Below, one piece after another: positions 18,865 to 27,107 of a stretch of 57,905 nt of DNA. This DNA comes from Terrimicrobiaceae bacterium (GTDB lineage: Bacteria; Verrucomicrobiota; Verrucomicrobiia; Chthoniobacterales; Terrimicrobiaceae). The position numbers and the translations under genes were made by a program. The stretch's first letter is position 1. Each line of letters starts with the position of its first letter. Below the pieces are notes generated by a model. That model worked only from the letters and a program-made list of their open reading frames with translations, did not search any database and was not told the origin of the DNA. The DNA lies in contig JAJTZA010000014.1 in assembly GCA_021463905.1 (NCBI GenBank), forward strand, positions 1 to 57,905, given 5' to 3'.

Positions 18865-19592
18865 CCCGGCAGACTCCCCCTCGAAGCCAGCACCTCGGCC
18901 AAATGCAGGCAGCGGCGCGGACGACCACTCCGACGAAAAATCCCCTCGATCTGCATCAGGCAACTGGAATCGCTGGAAATCACAAACTCCGCACCCGTCG
19001 CCTCAATCGAATCACATTTGACCTCCCCCATGGCCGAGGAAATCATGGGGAACTTCACAGAAAACATCCCACCAAACCCGCAGCAGGTCTCGGCCTCGTC
19101 CATTTCCACAAGTTCGAGACCCCGCACGTTCTCAAGGAGCGTCCGGGGCGGACGTTTCAGACGCAACTCACGCAGGCTGTGGCAGCCGTCATGGTAAGTG
19201 GCGCGCCCCGGGAAGGAAGCCCCCACATCCGTGACCTGCAGGACATTGACCAAAAAATCCGAAAACTCCCGCGTTTTTGAAGAAATCTCCCTGGCCAGCG
19301 GCTCGTCCGCATCCCCCGAAAAAAGCTCCGGATAAAACACCTTCATCATCGCCCCACAGGAACCGGAAAGCGCCACAATCGCTTCCGCATCCTCGAAGAC
19401 GCGCATATGCCGCCGCGCAACCACCCGCGCCTCATTCCACATCCCGGTGTTGAAAGGCGGCTGGCCGCAACAGGTCTGGGCTTCCGGAAACTCCACGGTG
19501 TGGCCCAGTCTCTCCAGCACTTCCACGGCAGCCATGGCCACCTGCGGGTAGCAGGCATCCACGAAACACGGTACAAAAAGACTGATCCTCAT
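18861..19592 (-). CDS. lutA: LutA-type (Fe-S)-binding protein of lactate utilization
   Basis: MRISLFVPCFVDACYPQVAMAAVEVLERLGHTVEFPEAQTCCGQPPFNTGM; second cysteine motif ETCCGFGGMFSVKFPMISSAMGEVKCDSIEATGAEFVISSDSSCLMQIEG. Confidence 0.93.
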   Translation of the reverse strand: MRISLFVPCFVDACYPQVAMAAVEVLERLGHTVEFPEAQTCCGQPPFNTGMWNEARVVARRHMRVFEDAEAIVALSGSCGAMMKVFYPELFSGDADEPLAREISSKTREFSDFLVNVLQVTDVGASFPGRATYHDGCHSLRELRLKRPPRTLLENVRGLELVEMDEAETCCGFGGMFSVKFPMISSAMGEVKCDSIEATGAEFVISSDSSCLMQIEGIFRRSGRPRRCLHLAEVLASRGSLPG

Positions 19593-21070
19593 GCGATGGG
19601 CAACGTGGCAAAACGCACACCAGCTTCCTCCCACCGGCCCGCATCCGTAGGTGCAGGTGCGAACACTTGCGGATCAAAGGAGTCCCGAACCACCTGGCGC
19701 AGGGCCTCCAGGGATTTCAAGTGGCCAAGCGCAATGGCTTGAATGAGAACATTGCCCAACGCTGTCGCCTCGACGGGGCCGGCCCGAACCGTCAAGCCCG
19801 TGGCGTCCGCCGCCAGTTGATTCAGGAGCGCATTGCGGCTGCCTCCGCCCACAATATGCAATCGCTGAATCTCCCGCCCGGTCACCATCCGCAACTCGCG
19901 AAGAGTCTGACCATACAACAAGGCAAGGCTCTCGAGGGCGCAGCGCACAAATTCGCCCGGCGTTTCAGGAACTGGCTGCGCGGTCTCGCGGCAGTAGGAC
20001 GCGATTTTTTCCGGCATGTTTCCCGGTTTGGAAAAGCGCGCCGCAGCCGGTTGGATCAGGCTCCGCAAGGGTTGCGCGTCCCCCGCCAGGTCAGTCAGCT
20101 CCCCGTAATCAAACTCCCGGCCGCCCGCCGCCCATGCCCGACGACATTCCTGCACAACCCAGAGACCAACAATGTTTTTCAAAAATCGAATCCTTCCCCC
20201 ATAGCCGACTTCATTGGTAAAATTCAGCCGCTCCGATTCCCCGGTCATCAGCGGTTCCGGCAGCTCAACACCCAGGAGCGACCATGTGCCGGAACTCAGA
20301 TACGCCCAGCCCTCACCCTCCGCAGGAACGGCCGCCACAGCCGCCGCCGTATCGTGCGAACAGGTCGCAACCACCCGCGCAGCCGGCAAACCCACCTCCT
20401 CCACCACCCCCGGACTCAGTGGACCGAGAACTGTCCCCGAAGACACCAACTCCGGAAATAATTCACACTCAAACCCAACCGCCCTGGCAATGTCCCCCGC
20501 CCACTGCCGGGCCAGCGGATCATACATCTGCGTCGTGCTCGCCAAAGAAACCTCCGCCCTCGGAACTCCACTCAACAAATAATTAAAATAATCCGCCATG
20601 TTGAGAAACCCATCCGCCACGGCCAACAGCTCAGGACGCTTCTCCACATCGTCGTTGAGCTGATACAGGGTGTTCAGCGTCATGAATTGAATCCCTGTCC
20701 TGGCAAAGATGTCCCCCCGGGGAATCTTGCGAAAAACCCGCTCGAAACCATCGTCCGTCCGCGCATCCCGATAATGGAAGGGAACACCCAAAAACGGCTC
20801 ACCCGACTTCAGCAAAACATAATCCACACCCCAGGAATCCGCACTCACCCCCACCACCGGAATCCCCTCCGAACCCGCCACTCGCAAACCCCGCAGAATC
20901 TCCTGATAGATCGCCAACACATCCCAACGCAACGTCCCACTCACCCGAACCACCGCACTCGGAAACCGATGCAGCTCCCGCAGGGAAACCCGACCCGCCT
21001 CCAGCGTCCCCAACATCACCCGCCCGCTTTCCGCACCGAGGTCACACGCAAGATAGTGTGTTGCTGTCAT
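19589..21070 (-). CDS. rhaB: Rhamnulokinase
   Basis: FGGY kinase features YLACDLGAESGRVMLG, LRWDVLAIYQEILRGL, VGVSADSWGVDYVLL, TGIQFMTLNTLYQLN, CSHDTAAAVAAVPAEG, IVGGGSRNALLNQLAADATGLTVRAGPVEATALGNVLIQAIALG. Start placed at the ATG at 21070; the ORF-track extension upstream is not coding-like. Confidence 0.93.
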   Translation of the reverse strand: MTATHYLACDLGAESGRVMLGTLEAGRVSLRELHRFPSAVVRVSGTLRWDVLAIYQEILRGLRVAGSEGIPVVGVSADSWGVDYVLLKSGEPFLGVPFHYRDARTDDGFERVFRKIPRGDIFARTGIQFMTLNTLYQLNDDVEKRPELLAVADGFLNMADYFNYLLSGVPRAEVSLASTTQMYDPLARQWAGDIARAVGFECELFPELVSSGTVLGPLSPGVVEEVGLPAARVVATCSHDTAAAVAAVPAEGEGWAYLSSGTWSLLGVELPEPLMTGESERLNFTNEVGYGGRIRFLKNIVGLWVVQECRRAWAAGGREFDYGELTDLAGDAQPLRSLIQPAAARFSKPGNMPEKIASYCRETAQPVPETPGEFVRCALESLALLYGQTLRELRMVTGREIQRLHIVGGGSRNALLNQLAADATGLTVRAGPVEATALGNVLIQAIALGHLKSLEALRQVVRDSFDPQVFAPAPTDAGRWEEAGVRFATLPIA

Positions 21071-21092
21071 CTTATCACCCTGATACAACACA
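21057..21092. promoter_or_regulatory. Candidate regulator-binding dyads between rhaB and the DeoR-family gene
   Basis: Perfect inverted repeats TGTGTTG (21057-21063)/CAACACA (21086-21092) and TATCA-CCC-TGATA (21073-21085). Confidence 0.35.
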
Positions 21093-21164
21093 TGACCCAA
21101 AGGCGCGACAAGCTCAAAATCTAATAAATTGATTCCAATCATATAACCCCAAACCCACACCACC

Positions 21165-21998
21165 ATGAAAGTCCCCCGCCACGTCATCGAAAACCGCAGA
21201 AATAAACTCGAACTCCTGCTGGCCACCCGCCGATACCTCCCCCTCCAGGAAGTCTGCGCCCAACTCAAAATCTCCGAAGCCACCGCTCGCCGGGACCTCA
21301 TCGCACTCCAAAAAACCGGTCGCATCACCCGAACCCATGGAGGAGCACTCTCCGAATTTAATGATCGGTTTCCTTCATTTACCGACAGGCATCGTCGCGG
21401 AGCGCGGTCAAAGTTGGTGATTGCGCGCGCGGTCAGCGCGGTTTTTCGTGAGGGGGGCACCTATTTTCTGGATTCGGGAACCACGCTGCATTTTTTGGCG
21501 GAGGCATTGCGGGAGAGTGGTCGGGGAGGGTTTCGGGTTCTGACGGGCAATCTCTCAGCGGCGGCGATTCTTTCGAGGATGCGGGATGTCGAGGTGTATT
21601 TGACGGGGGGTCGGATGCTGCCCCGTCAATCGGTTCTGTTGGGGGAAGGTGCGGTGCGGGCGATTGAGGGATGGAAGTTTGATGCGGCATTTTTGTCTGC
21701 GGAGGGGATGAACGGAGAAGGTCTGTGGAACTCGCTGCTGCCAGTCATTGCGCATCAACATGCGGTCATTCGTCGCTCCACCAAAAACTATTTCCTGCTG
21801 GATCGGGCCAAGCTGGGTCGGAGGGCCGCGCATTTCCTGCTGTCATGGCCGGCGGTTGACACGCTGGTGTGTGATGCGCCGAAGGCCGCAGTCCTGGCTT
21901 TGTGCGCGGACATTCCGCACTGGCACCCTGATGATCCAGCGCCGGAGGTGGAAATCCAGCCGTCGGCATCCGAGGGTCTGCCTGTCCATTTTTTGTAG
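21165..21998 (+). CDS. DeoR/GlpR-family transcriptional regulator
   Basis: N-terminal HTH LQEVCAQLKISEATARRDLIALQKTGRITRTHGGAL; sensor domain GGTYFLDSGTTLHFLAEALR, DAAFLSAEGMNGEGLWNS. Confidence 0.93.
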   Translation: MKVPRHVIENRRNKLELLLATRRYLPLQEVCAQLKISEATARRDLIALQKTGRITRTHGGALSEFNDRFPSFTDRHRRGARSKLVIARAVSAVFREGGTYFLDSGTTLHFLAEALRESGRGGFRVLTGNLSAAAILSRMRDVEVYLTGGRMLPRQSVLLGEGAVRAIEGWKFDAAFLSAEGMNGEGLWNSLLPVIAHQHAVIRRSTKNYFLLDRAKLGRRAAHFLLSWPAVDTLVCDAPKAAVLALCADIPHWHPDDPAPEVEIQPSASEGLPVHFL

Positions 21999-22150
21999 GT
22001 GGGAGAGAATGTCGCGCATTCCGCACGTTCCTGCATTTTTCTTCCAGGAAGGGTGTGCATTTCCGCTCGTCAATTTTTGTCGAACAATAATTTATCGCAT
22101 TTATCGCTGGATAATTTTCCCGGACTGTGCTCTCTTGTCTGCGAATCCTT

Positions 22151-23323
22151 ATGAAAAAATCGCGTTATTTCTTGTGTGCGGCGCTTTGCGGCGCAGTTGG
22201 GCTCTCTCTGACCGGGTGTGAAAAACCGGCACCGGCACCCAGCCACGAATCCCACGAGCCCCAGAAGGCTCCCGCTCAGACTTCGGCCACGGCGACGCCG
22301 GCGGCAGCTCCCAGCGCGGAAAAAGCGTCAACCGCAGAGCCAACCGCGCCAGCGACGGATTCCGCTGTTGCCCTGCAAGACCCGGTGGCAGTGGTCAATG
22401 GGGAGCCGATTGCCAAGGCCGAGTTGGAGACTGCCTTGCAGGATGCCGTCAAAGGCTCTGGCATGGATCCTGCCACTCTGACTTCCGAACAAAAAATGGA
22501 CGCCTATCGGCAGATTTTGGATGATCTCATTATTGACAAGCTGATCACCAAGGCTGCTGCCGACGTGCAGGTTGATCAGGAGGAGGTCAATGCCGAACTG
22601 GCGAAAATCAAGACGCAGTTTCCCTCGGAAGAGGAATTCGCCGCGCAGTTGGCAACCACCGGGCAGACCCCGGAGAAGCTGAGCGAAATGATGACCAAAT
22701 TGATGCGCCAGCGTCAGTGGATCAAGCAGCAGATCGGCAAGGATGTGGAAGTCACGGAAGCCGATGCGCAGAAATTTTACGATGAAAACAAGTCGGAGTT
22801 CGAGCACCCCGAGCAGGTGAAGGCCAGCCACATCCTCTTCCTCGTGAAAGCCAATGACTCCGAAGAAGTCGCCAAATCCCAGCACGAAAAAGCCAAGGCG
22901 GCACTCGCCAAGGCCAAGGCCAAAGGCGCGGATTTCTCCGCTGTGGCCAAGGAACTGAGCGAGGAACCCGGTGCCAAGCAGTCGGGCGGCGAACTGGGCT
23001 ACTTCTCAAAAGAACGCATGGTACCGGAGTTTTCCGAGGCCGCCTTCGCGCTCAAGACCGGGCAGATCAGCGAGCCGGTGAAGACCCAATTCGGGTGGCA
23101 CGTAATCAAACTGGAGGATCGCAAGGCAGCGGGCGTGACCCCGTTTGAGGAAGTCAAGGAGCAGGTCAAGGCTTATCTCGAGGGGGGCAAACAGCGCAAG
23201 GCCATCGAGGGGCTGATTGCCAAACTGCGCGGCTCTGCCAAAATTGAGTCCACCCTGCCGCCCGCGCCTGCGGAACCGGATAGTGCCTCGGGATCGGAAG
23301 ACTCGGGTGCTCAGGAACCCTGA
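22151..23323 (+). CDS. Peptidylprolyl isomerase (parvulin/SurA-PrsA-like) lipoprotein
   Basis: Lipobox MKKSRYFLCAALCGAVGLSLTGC; SurA_N-like VAVVNGEPIAKAELE; parvulin domain KASHILFLVKANDSEEVAKSQHEKAKAALAKAKAKGADFSAVAKELSEEPGAKQSGGELGYFSKERMVPEFSEAAFALKTGQISEPVKTQFGWHVIKL. Confidence 0.93.
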   Translation: MKKSRYFLCAALCGAVGLSLTGCEKPAPAPSHESHEPQKAPAQTSATATPAAAPSAEKASTAEPTAPATDSAVALQDPVAVVNGEPIAKAELETALQDAVKGSGMDPATLTSEQKMDAYRQILDDLIIDKLITKAAADVQVDQEEVNAELAKIKTQFPSEEEFAAQLATTGQTPEKLSEMMTKLMRQRQWIKQQIGKDVEVTEADAQKFYDENKSEFEHPEQVKASHILFLVKANDSEEVAKSQHEKAKAALAKAKAKGADFSAVAKELSEEPGAKQSGGELGYFSKERMVPEFSEAAFALKTGQISEPVKTQFGWHVIKLEDRKAAGVTPFEEVKEQVKAYLEGGKQRKAIEGLIAKLRGSAKIESTLPPAPAEPDSASGSEDSGAQEP

Positions 23324-23378
23324 CGTCCGGCTCGTACCGGCTCATAAAAAATCTGAAAAATTCGTTTTAAAAATTATC

Positions 23379-23855
23379 ATGGCTATTGCATCTGGAAATC
23401 CCGCACCAAAATTCACCCTGAAATCCCTCACTCCCGAAGGACTCGTGGACGTGAGCCTCGAGTCCAATTTCGGAAAAACCGCCACGGTTCTCCTCTTTTT
23501 TCCGCTGGCCTTTACCGGAGTCTGCACTCAGGAACTCTGCGAAGTGACGTCTTCGCTCAACGCTTACACCCGGGTCAACGCGGATGTCCTGGCCATCAGC
23601 GTGGACAGCCCGTTCGCACAAGCGGCCTGGGCCAAGCAGGAAAAAATCACGCTGCGGATTTTGAGCGATCTCAACAAGGAAACCGCTCGCGCGTATGGAG
23701 TTCTGCTCCCCAACCTGCTGGGCATCGGCGACGCGGCAGCGCGCGCTGTCTTTGTCGTGGACAAGGCGGGGGTGATCCGTCATGCGGAGCAGACCCCCAC
23801 GCCGCACGATCTCCCGGATCTGGCCAAAGTACAGGAAGTCCTCGCGACGCTCTAA
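23379..23855 (+). CDS. Peroxiredoxin (AhpC/TSA family)
   Basis: TVLLFFPLAFTGVCTQELCEV with peroxidatic Cys, VLAISVDSPFAQAAWA, RAVFVVDKAGVIRHAE. Confidence 0.92.
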   Translation: MAIASGNPAPKFTLKSLTPEGLVDVSLESNFGKTATVLLFFPLAFTGVCTQELCEVTSSLNAYTRVNADVLAISVDSPFAQAAWAKQEKITLRILSDLNKETARAYGVLLPNLLGIGDAAARAVFVVDKAGVIRHAEQTPTPHDLPDLAKVQEVLATL

Positions 23856-23904
23856 GCGACACGTAAGGGACACGTAAGGGGCGGGGCTCCTGCAAGGAAC
23901 CCGC

Positions 23905-25050
23905 TTACGCTGGTTCCAGAATCCTGCGCAGGTTTTTGACCGCATCGAAACATTCGACAGCGGTTGCGCGGGCTTGCTGCGACCAGGCCTCCCAGTGCGC
24001 GAGGATGTCCTGAGCTGCCGCGACGGCTTCTTCGATGGAGCCGACGAAGGCGATTCCTGAGTGCGCGGGCAGGTAAGGTTCCGCGCCGGTGGACTCGGTG
24101 ATCACCGGGCGGCCGAGGGCCAGATAAACGCCCGAGCGGTCGCTCAGCCATCCTGAGCGCGCAAAGGATTCGAGTTTGACTGCGGAGAATTCCGCGCTCG
24201 ATTGGCGGATAAACCGGTAATACGAGTTGGGCGTGCGCGTGAGTTGATGCGGATGGCGAAATGTCCAGCCCAGGGATCGAATCCTCGCAATTTCCGCGTC
24301 GTCCGCGTTGAGGTTCATCCCGAGAATCCACTCTGCTTGGGAGACTCGATTGGGAAGCTCCATGAACTTGGCAAACGCCGCCTGCTTGGAGAAATCGCGC
24401 CACTCGCCCTCCCACTGGACGCATCCGTCCCAATACCACTGGCCAATCGTCGAGAACACGTCACGGTGCGGGCGCGGCGCGGCTTGCAGAAGTTCGGTGT
24501 CCACCAGCGGGAAGTAGGTCTTCCAACGCAGCGGCGTCCTGGGAACCAGCGAGTCGCTTCCGTGAGTGTTCAACCCGATGCTGGCGAATTCACCATGATG
24601 GCTCTGACCCATTTCCATGCGCTGCATCCAAAAGCACACCTCGGTTGGATCGAGGCTGCACAGGATGCGCCGCTCGAAGGCCCCCACCAGCGGCGGGTGA
24701 ATCGAGTAACTCAAGTTCAGCAGCGTCGAGCCGCGACCAAGCCTGGCTGCAAGCTGCTTTCGCGTCATTCCAAAAACCCGGCATTGGCCCAGCTCGAGCG
24801 TCGCCTCCCCTGGCTCATGCACCAACACACAAAAATCGTTTTGCAATCCGAATGCGGTCAGCCGTCGTCGAAATGCAGCCACGTTGCGGGCATCGGTGGC
24901 GGGGTTTCCGGTCGTTGTCATGGCCTCGAGCCAAACCGCCTGTCGGCCCATCCGTCGCAATCCCAGCAGGTATTGAAGGACCACCGAAAAGTTTCCGCCG
25001 CCTTCCGGATATTTGGCGACGAAGTTCGATCCGACAAAAATGGTGTCCAT
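23905..25050 (-). CDS. Glycosyltransferase-like protein (paralogue of 25093-26262)
   Basis: GGNFSVVLQYLLGLRRMGRQAVWLEAM; C-terminal GWLSDRSGVYLALGRPVITESTGAEPYLPAHSGIAFVGSIEEAVAAAQDI. Start at the ATG at 25050. Confidence 0.7.
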   Translation of the reverse strand: MDTIFVGSNFVAKYPEGGGNFSVVLQYLLGLRRMGRQAVWLEAMTTTGNPATDARNVAAFRRRLTAFGLQNDFCVLVHEPGEATLELGQCRVFGMTRKQLAARLGRGSTLLNLSYSIHPPLVGAFERRILCSLDPTEVCFWMQRMEMGQSHHGEFASIGLNTHGSDSLVPRTPLRWKTYFPLVDTELLQAAPRPHRDVFSTIGQWYWDGCVQWEGEWRDFSKQAAFAKFMELPNRVSQAEWILGMNLNADDAEIARIRSLGWTFRHPHQLTRTPNSYYRFIRQSSAEFSAVKLESFARSGWLSDRSGVYLALGRPVITESTGAEPYLPAHSGIAFVGSIEEAVAAAQDILAHWEAWSQQARATAVECFDAVKNLRRILEPA

Positions 25051-25092
25051 TGAGATTGCCGCATCTTTACCACAGAGGCTACGCTTGGGGCG

Positions 25093-26262
25093 ATGAGGAT
25101 TATTGTCACCGGACTGATTGGAAACTACGCCTTCGGAGGAGTCACATGGGATTACATCCAATACCTCCTCGGACTGCGCGCGCTCGGCCATGAAGTCTGG
25201 TACCTCGAGGACACCAGCGCATGGACCTATGATCCTGTGGCGCAGCAGCCCAGCGCCGACTGCTCGCACAACACGGCTTATCTTCAAAAAGTCATGGAGG
25301 CATTTGGATTTGGAGACCGTTGGATTTACCGGAATGGAGCCGATGGCACCTATCATGGGGTGAAGGATCCAGCCCTCGCAGAGGGACTGCTGTCCGCTGC
25401 GGACGCACTTGTCAATGTCTCCGGTGCCTGCTGGCTGCGCGAGCCAACCGCCGCCATCCCCCTCAAACTTTTTATGGATGGTGACCCGATGTTCACGCAG
25501 ATCGGCCAGGCCCAGGATGCGGAAACAGACGCGCGCATCCGCGCCCATGAAACCCACTTTTCCTTTGGATTGAACATTGGCAAGCCCGGGTGCCGGGTTC
25601 CTCGCAACGGCCTGACGTGGCACCCCACCGTGCAGCCCGTCGCACTCGAATGCTGGAGCGGGAAACCTGCCGCCACCGCCCCACCCCTCGCCGACGCCTG
25701 GACGACCGTCATGAGCTGGGCCAGCTACCCCCCCAAGGAATTCGACGGGGAAACCTACGGCCAAAAGGACATCGAATTTTCCCGTTTTGTCGGCTTGCCC
25801 GGCCTCCTCCACGAGAAATTTGTTTTGGCCATGGGACAGGGGATCGGCCAGCGCCGACCCACTGCCGACCTCGAAGCGCGCGGCTGGACGATTATCGAGC
25901 CGGATGAGGCACTGCCAGACTTTCATACTTACCATGACTTTTTGCAGGCCTCAAAAGCCGAGTGGAGCATTGCAAAAAATGGCTACGTGAAATCCTGGAG
26001 CGGGTGGTTCAGTTGTCGCAGCGCATGTTACCTCGCGGCGGGCCGTCCGGTGGTCGTGCAGGATACCGGCTGGAGCGAGGTTCTTCCCTCCGGCGCGGGT
26101 GCGCTGGCCTTTCGGGACATGGAAGAGGCCGTGACGGCCATCCAAACCGTGGCAAACAACTATGAATTTCACTCGCAGGCAGCCCGCGCTTACGCCCAAA
26201 CGCATTTTGAGGCGACCGCCGTTTGCCATGAATTTCTTGAAACCGCGCTGCGCGAAAAATGA
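25093..26262 (+). CDS. Glycosyltransferase-like protein (paralogue of 23905-25050)
   Basis: GVTWDYIQYLLGLRALGHEVWYLEDT; C-terminal SGWFSCRSACYLAAGRPVVVQDTGWSEVLPSGAGALAFRDMEEAVTAIQTV. Confidence 0.7.
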   Translation: MRIIVTGLIGNYAFGGVTWDYIQYLLGLRALGHEVWYLEDTSAWTYDPVAQQPSADCSHNTAYLQKVMEAFGFGDRWIYRNGADGTYHGVKDPALAEGLLSAADALVNVSGACWLREPTAAIPLKLFMDGDPMFTQIGQAQDAETDARIRAHETHFSFGLNIGKPGCRVPRNGLTWHPTVQPVALECWSGKPAATAPPLADAWTTVMSWASYPPKEFDGETYGQKDIEFSRFVGLPGLLHEKFVLAMGQGIGQRRPTADLEARGWTIIEPDEALPDFHTYHDFLQASKAEWSIAKNGYVKSWSGWFSCRSACYLAAGRPVVVQDTGWSEVLPSGAGALAFRDMEEAVTAIQTVANNYEFHSQAARAYAQTHFEATAVCHEFLETALREK

Positions 26263-27041
26263 ATCCTCCCGATTTTTCTTCCTGTGCCTTGGTGTTGCTT
26301 GGTCACGGCTCGACCAAGAACCCGGACTCGGGCGCGCCCACCCGCAGGCATGCGGAAACCATCCGTCAGCGCGGGGTTTTTTCCGAAGTCACCTGCGGGT
26401 TCTGGAAGGAAACCCCCTCACTCCGGGATGCGCTCGAAGCCACACGAAGCAGGCGCGTTTTTGTCGTTCCCAATTTTATCAGCGACGGCTACTTCACGCG
26501 CGATGTCATCCCCCGGGTGTTGGAGTTGGACGGCCCGTTGACGCGGTGGCACGACGGACGGATGATCCACTATTGCCATCCGACAGGCAGTCACCCATTG
26601 ATGACAGACCTGCTCATCCAACGGGCCTCCGAGGCCGCAGCCGACTTCCCCCTCCCTGAGACAACGCTGCTCATTGCCGGACACGGAACGCCGCGCAGCA
26701 AACATTCGGCTGTGGCGATCCGGGAACAGGCCGAAAAAATCGGTGCACGCGGGATTTATGGACAGGTCGAGGCTGTCTTTATGGAAGAACCTCCCCTGAT
26801 CGGAGACTGGGAACGCATCGCCCATTGGCCGCATGTGGCCGTCGTCCCCTTCTTCATCGCCGATGGCTTCCACAGCGCATGGGAAATCCCGCCACTGCTC
26901 GGTATCCCCGCCGAAAAACGCGCCACCACACATCATATTCGGGGAAAATGGATTCGCTACGCCGGGTCACTTGGCTCGGAACCCTGCTTCGCCGATATCA
27001 TCATCGAATTGGCGGCTCAGTCCGCCAGCCAGTCACTTTGA
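26259..27041 (+). CDS. CbiX/SirB-like sirohydrochlorin chelatase family protein (two-domain)
   Basis: CALVLLGHGSTKNPDSGAPTRRHAETIRQ; second domain TTLLIAGHGTPRSKHSAVAIREQAEKI, VAVVPFFIADGFHS. 4-nt overlap with the upstream gene. Confidence 0.82.
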   Translation: MNPPDFSSCALVLLGHGSTKNPDSGAPTRRHAETIRQRGVFSEVTCGFWKETPSLRDALEATRSRRVFVVPNFISDGYFTRDVIPRVLELDGPLTRWHDGRMIHYCHPTGSHPLMTDLLIQRASEAAADFPLPETTLLIAGHGTPRSKHSAVAIREQAEKIGARGIYGQVEAVFMEEPPLIGDWERIAHWPHVAVVPFFIADGFHSAWEIPPLLGIPAEKRATTHHIRGKWIRYAGSLGSEPCFADIIIELAAQSASQSL

Positions 27042-27107
27042 CCCACTCGGATCATACACCAAAATCCCGAACCGGGCCGGTGAGTGTGATGAAACTCGGA
27101 AAAACCG

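Noticed and set aside
17293-19197. 634-aa plus-strand ORF
   Set aside because: Antisense to lutB/lutA with strong motif support on the opposite strand; no domain features of its own.
20284-20586. Proline-rich 100-aa plus-strand ORF inside rhaB
   Set aside because: Low-complexity antisense frame of rhaB; not a separate gene.
22090-22107. Tandem ATTTATCGC x2 upstream of the PpiC-like gene
   Set aside because: Real 9-bp tandem repeat in an AT-rich promoter-like region, but too short and isolated to interpret.
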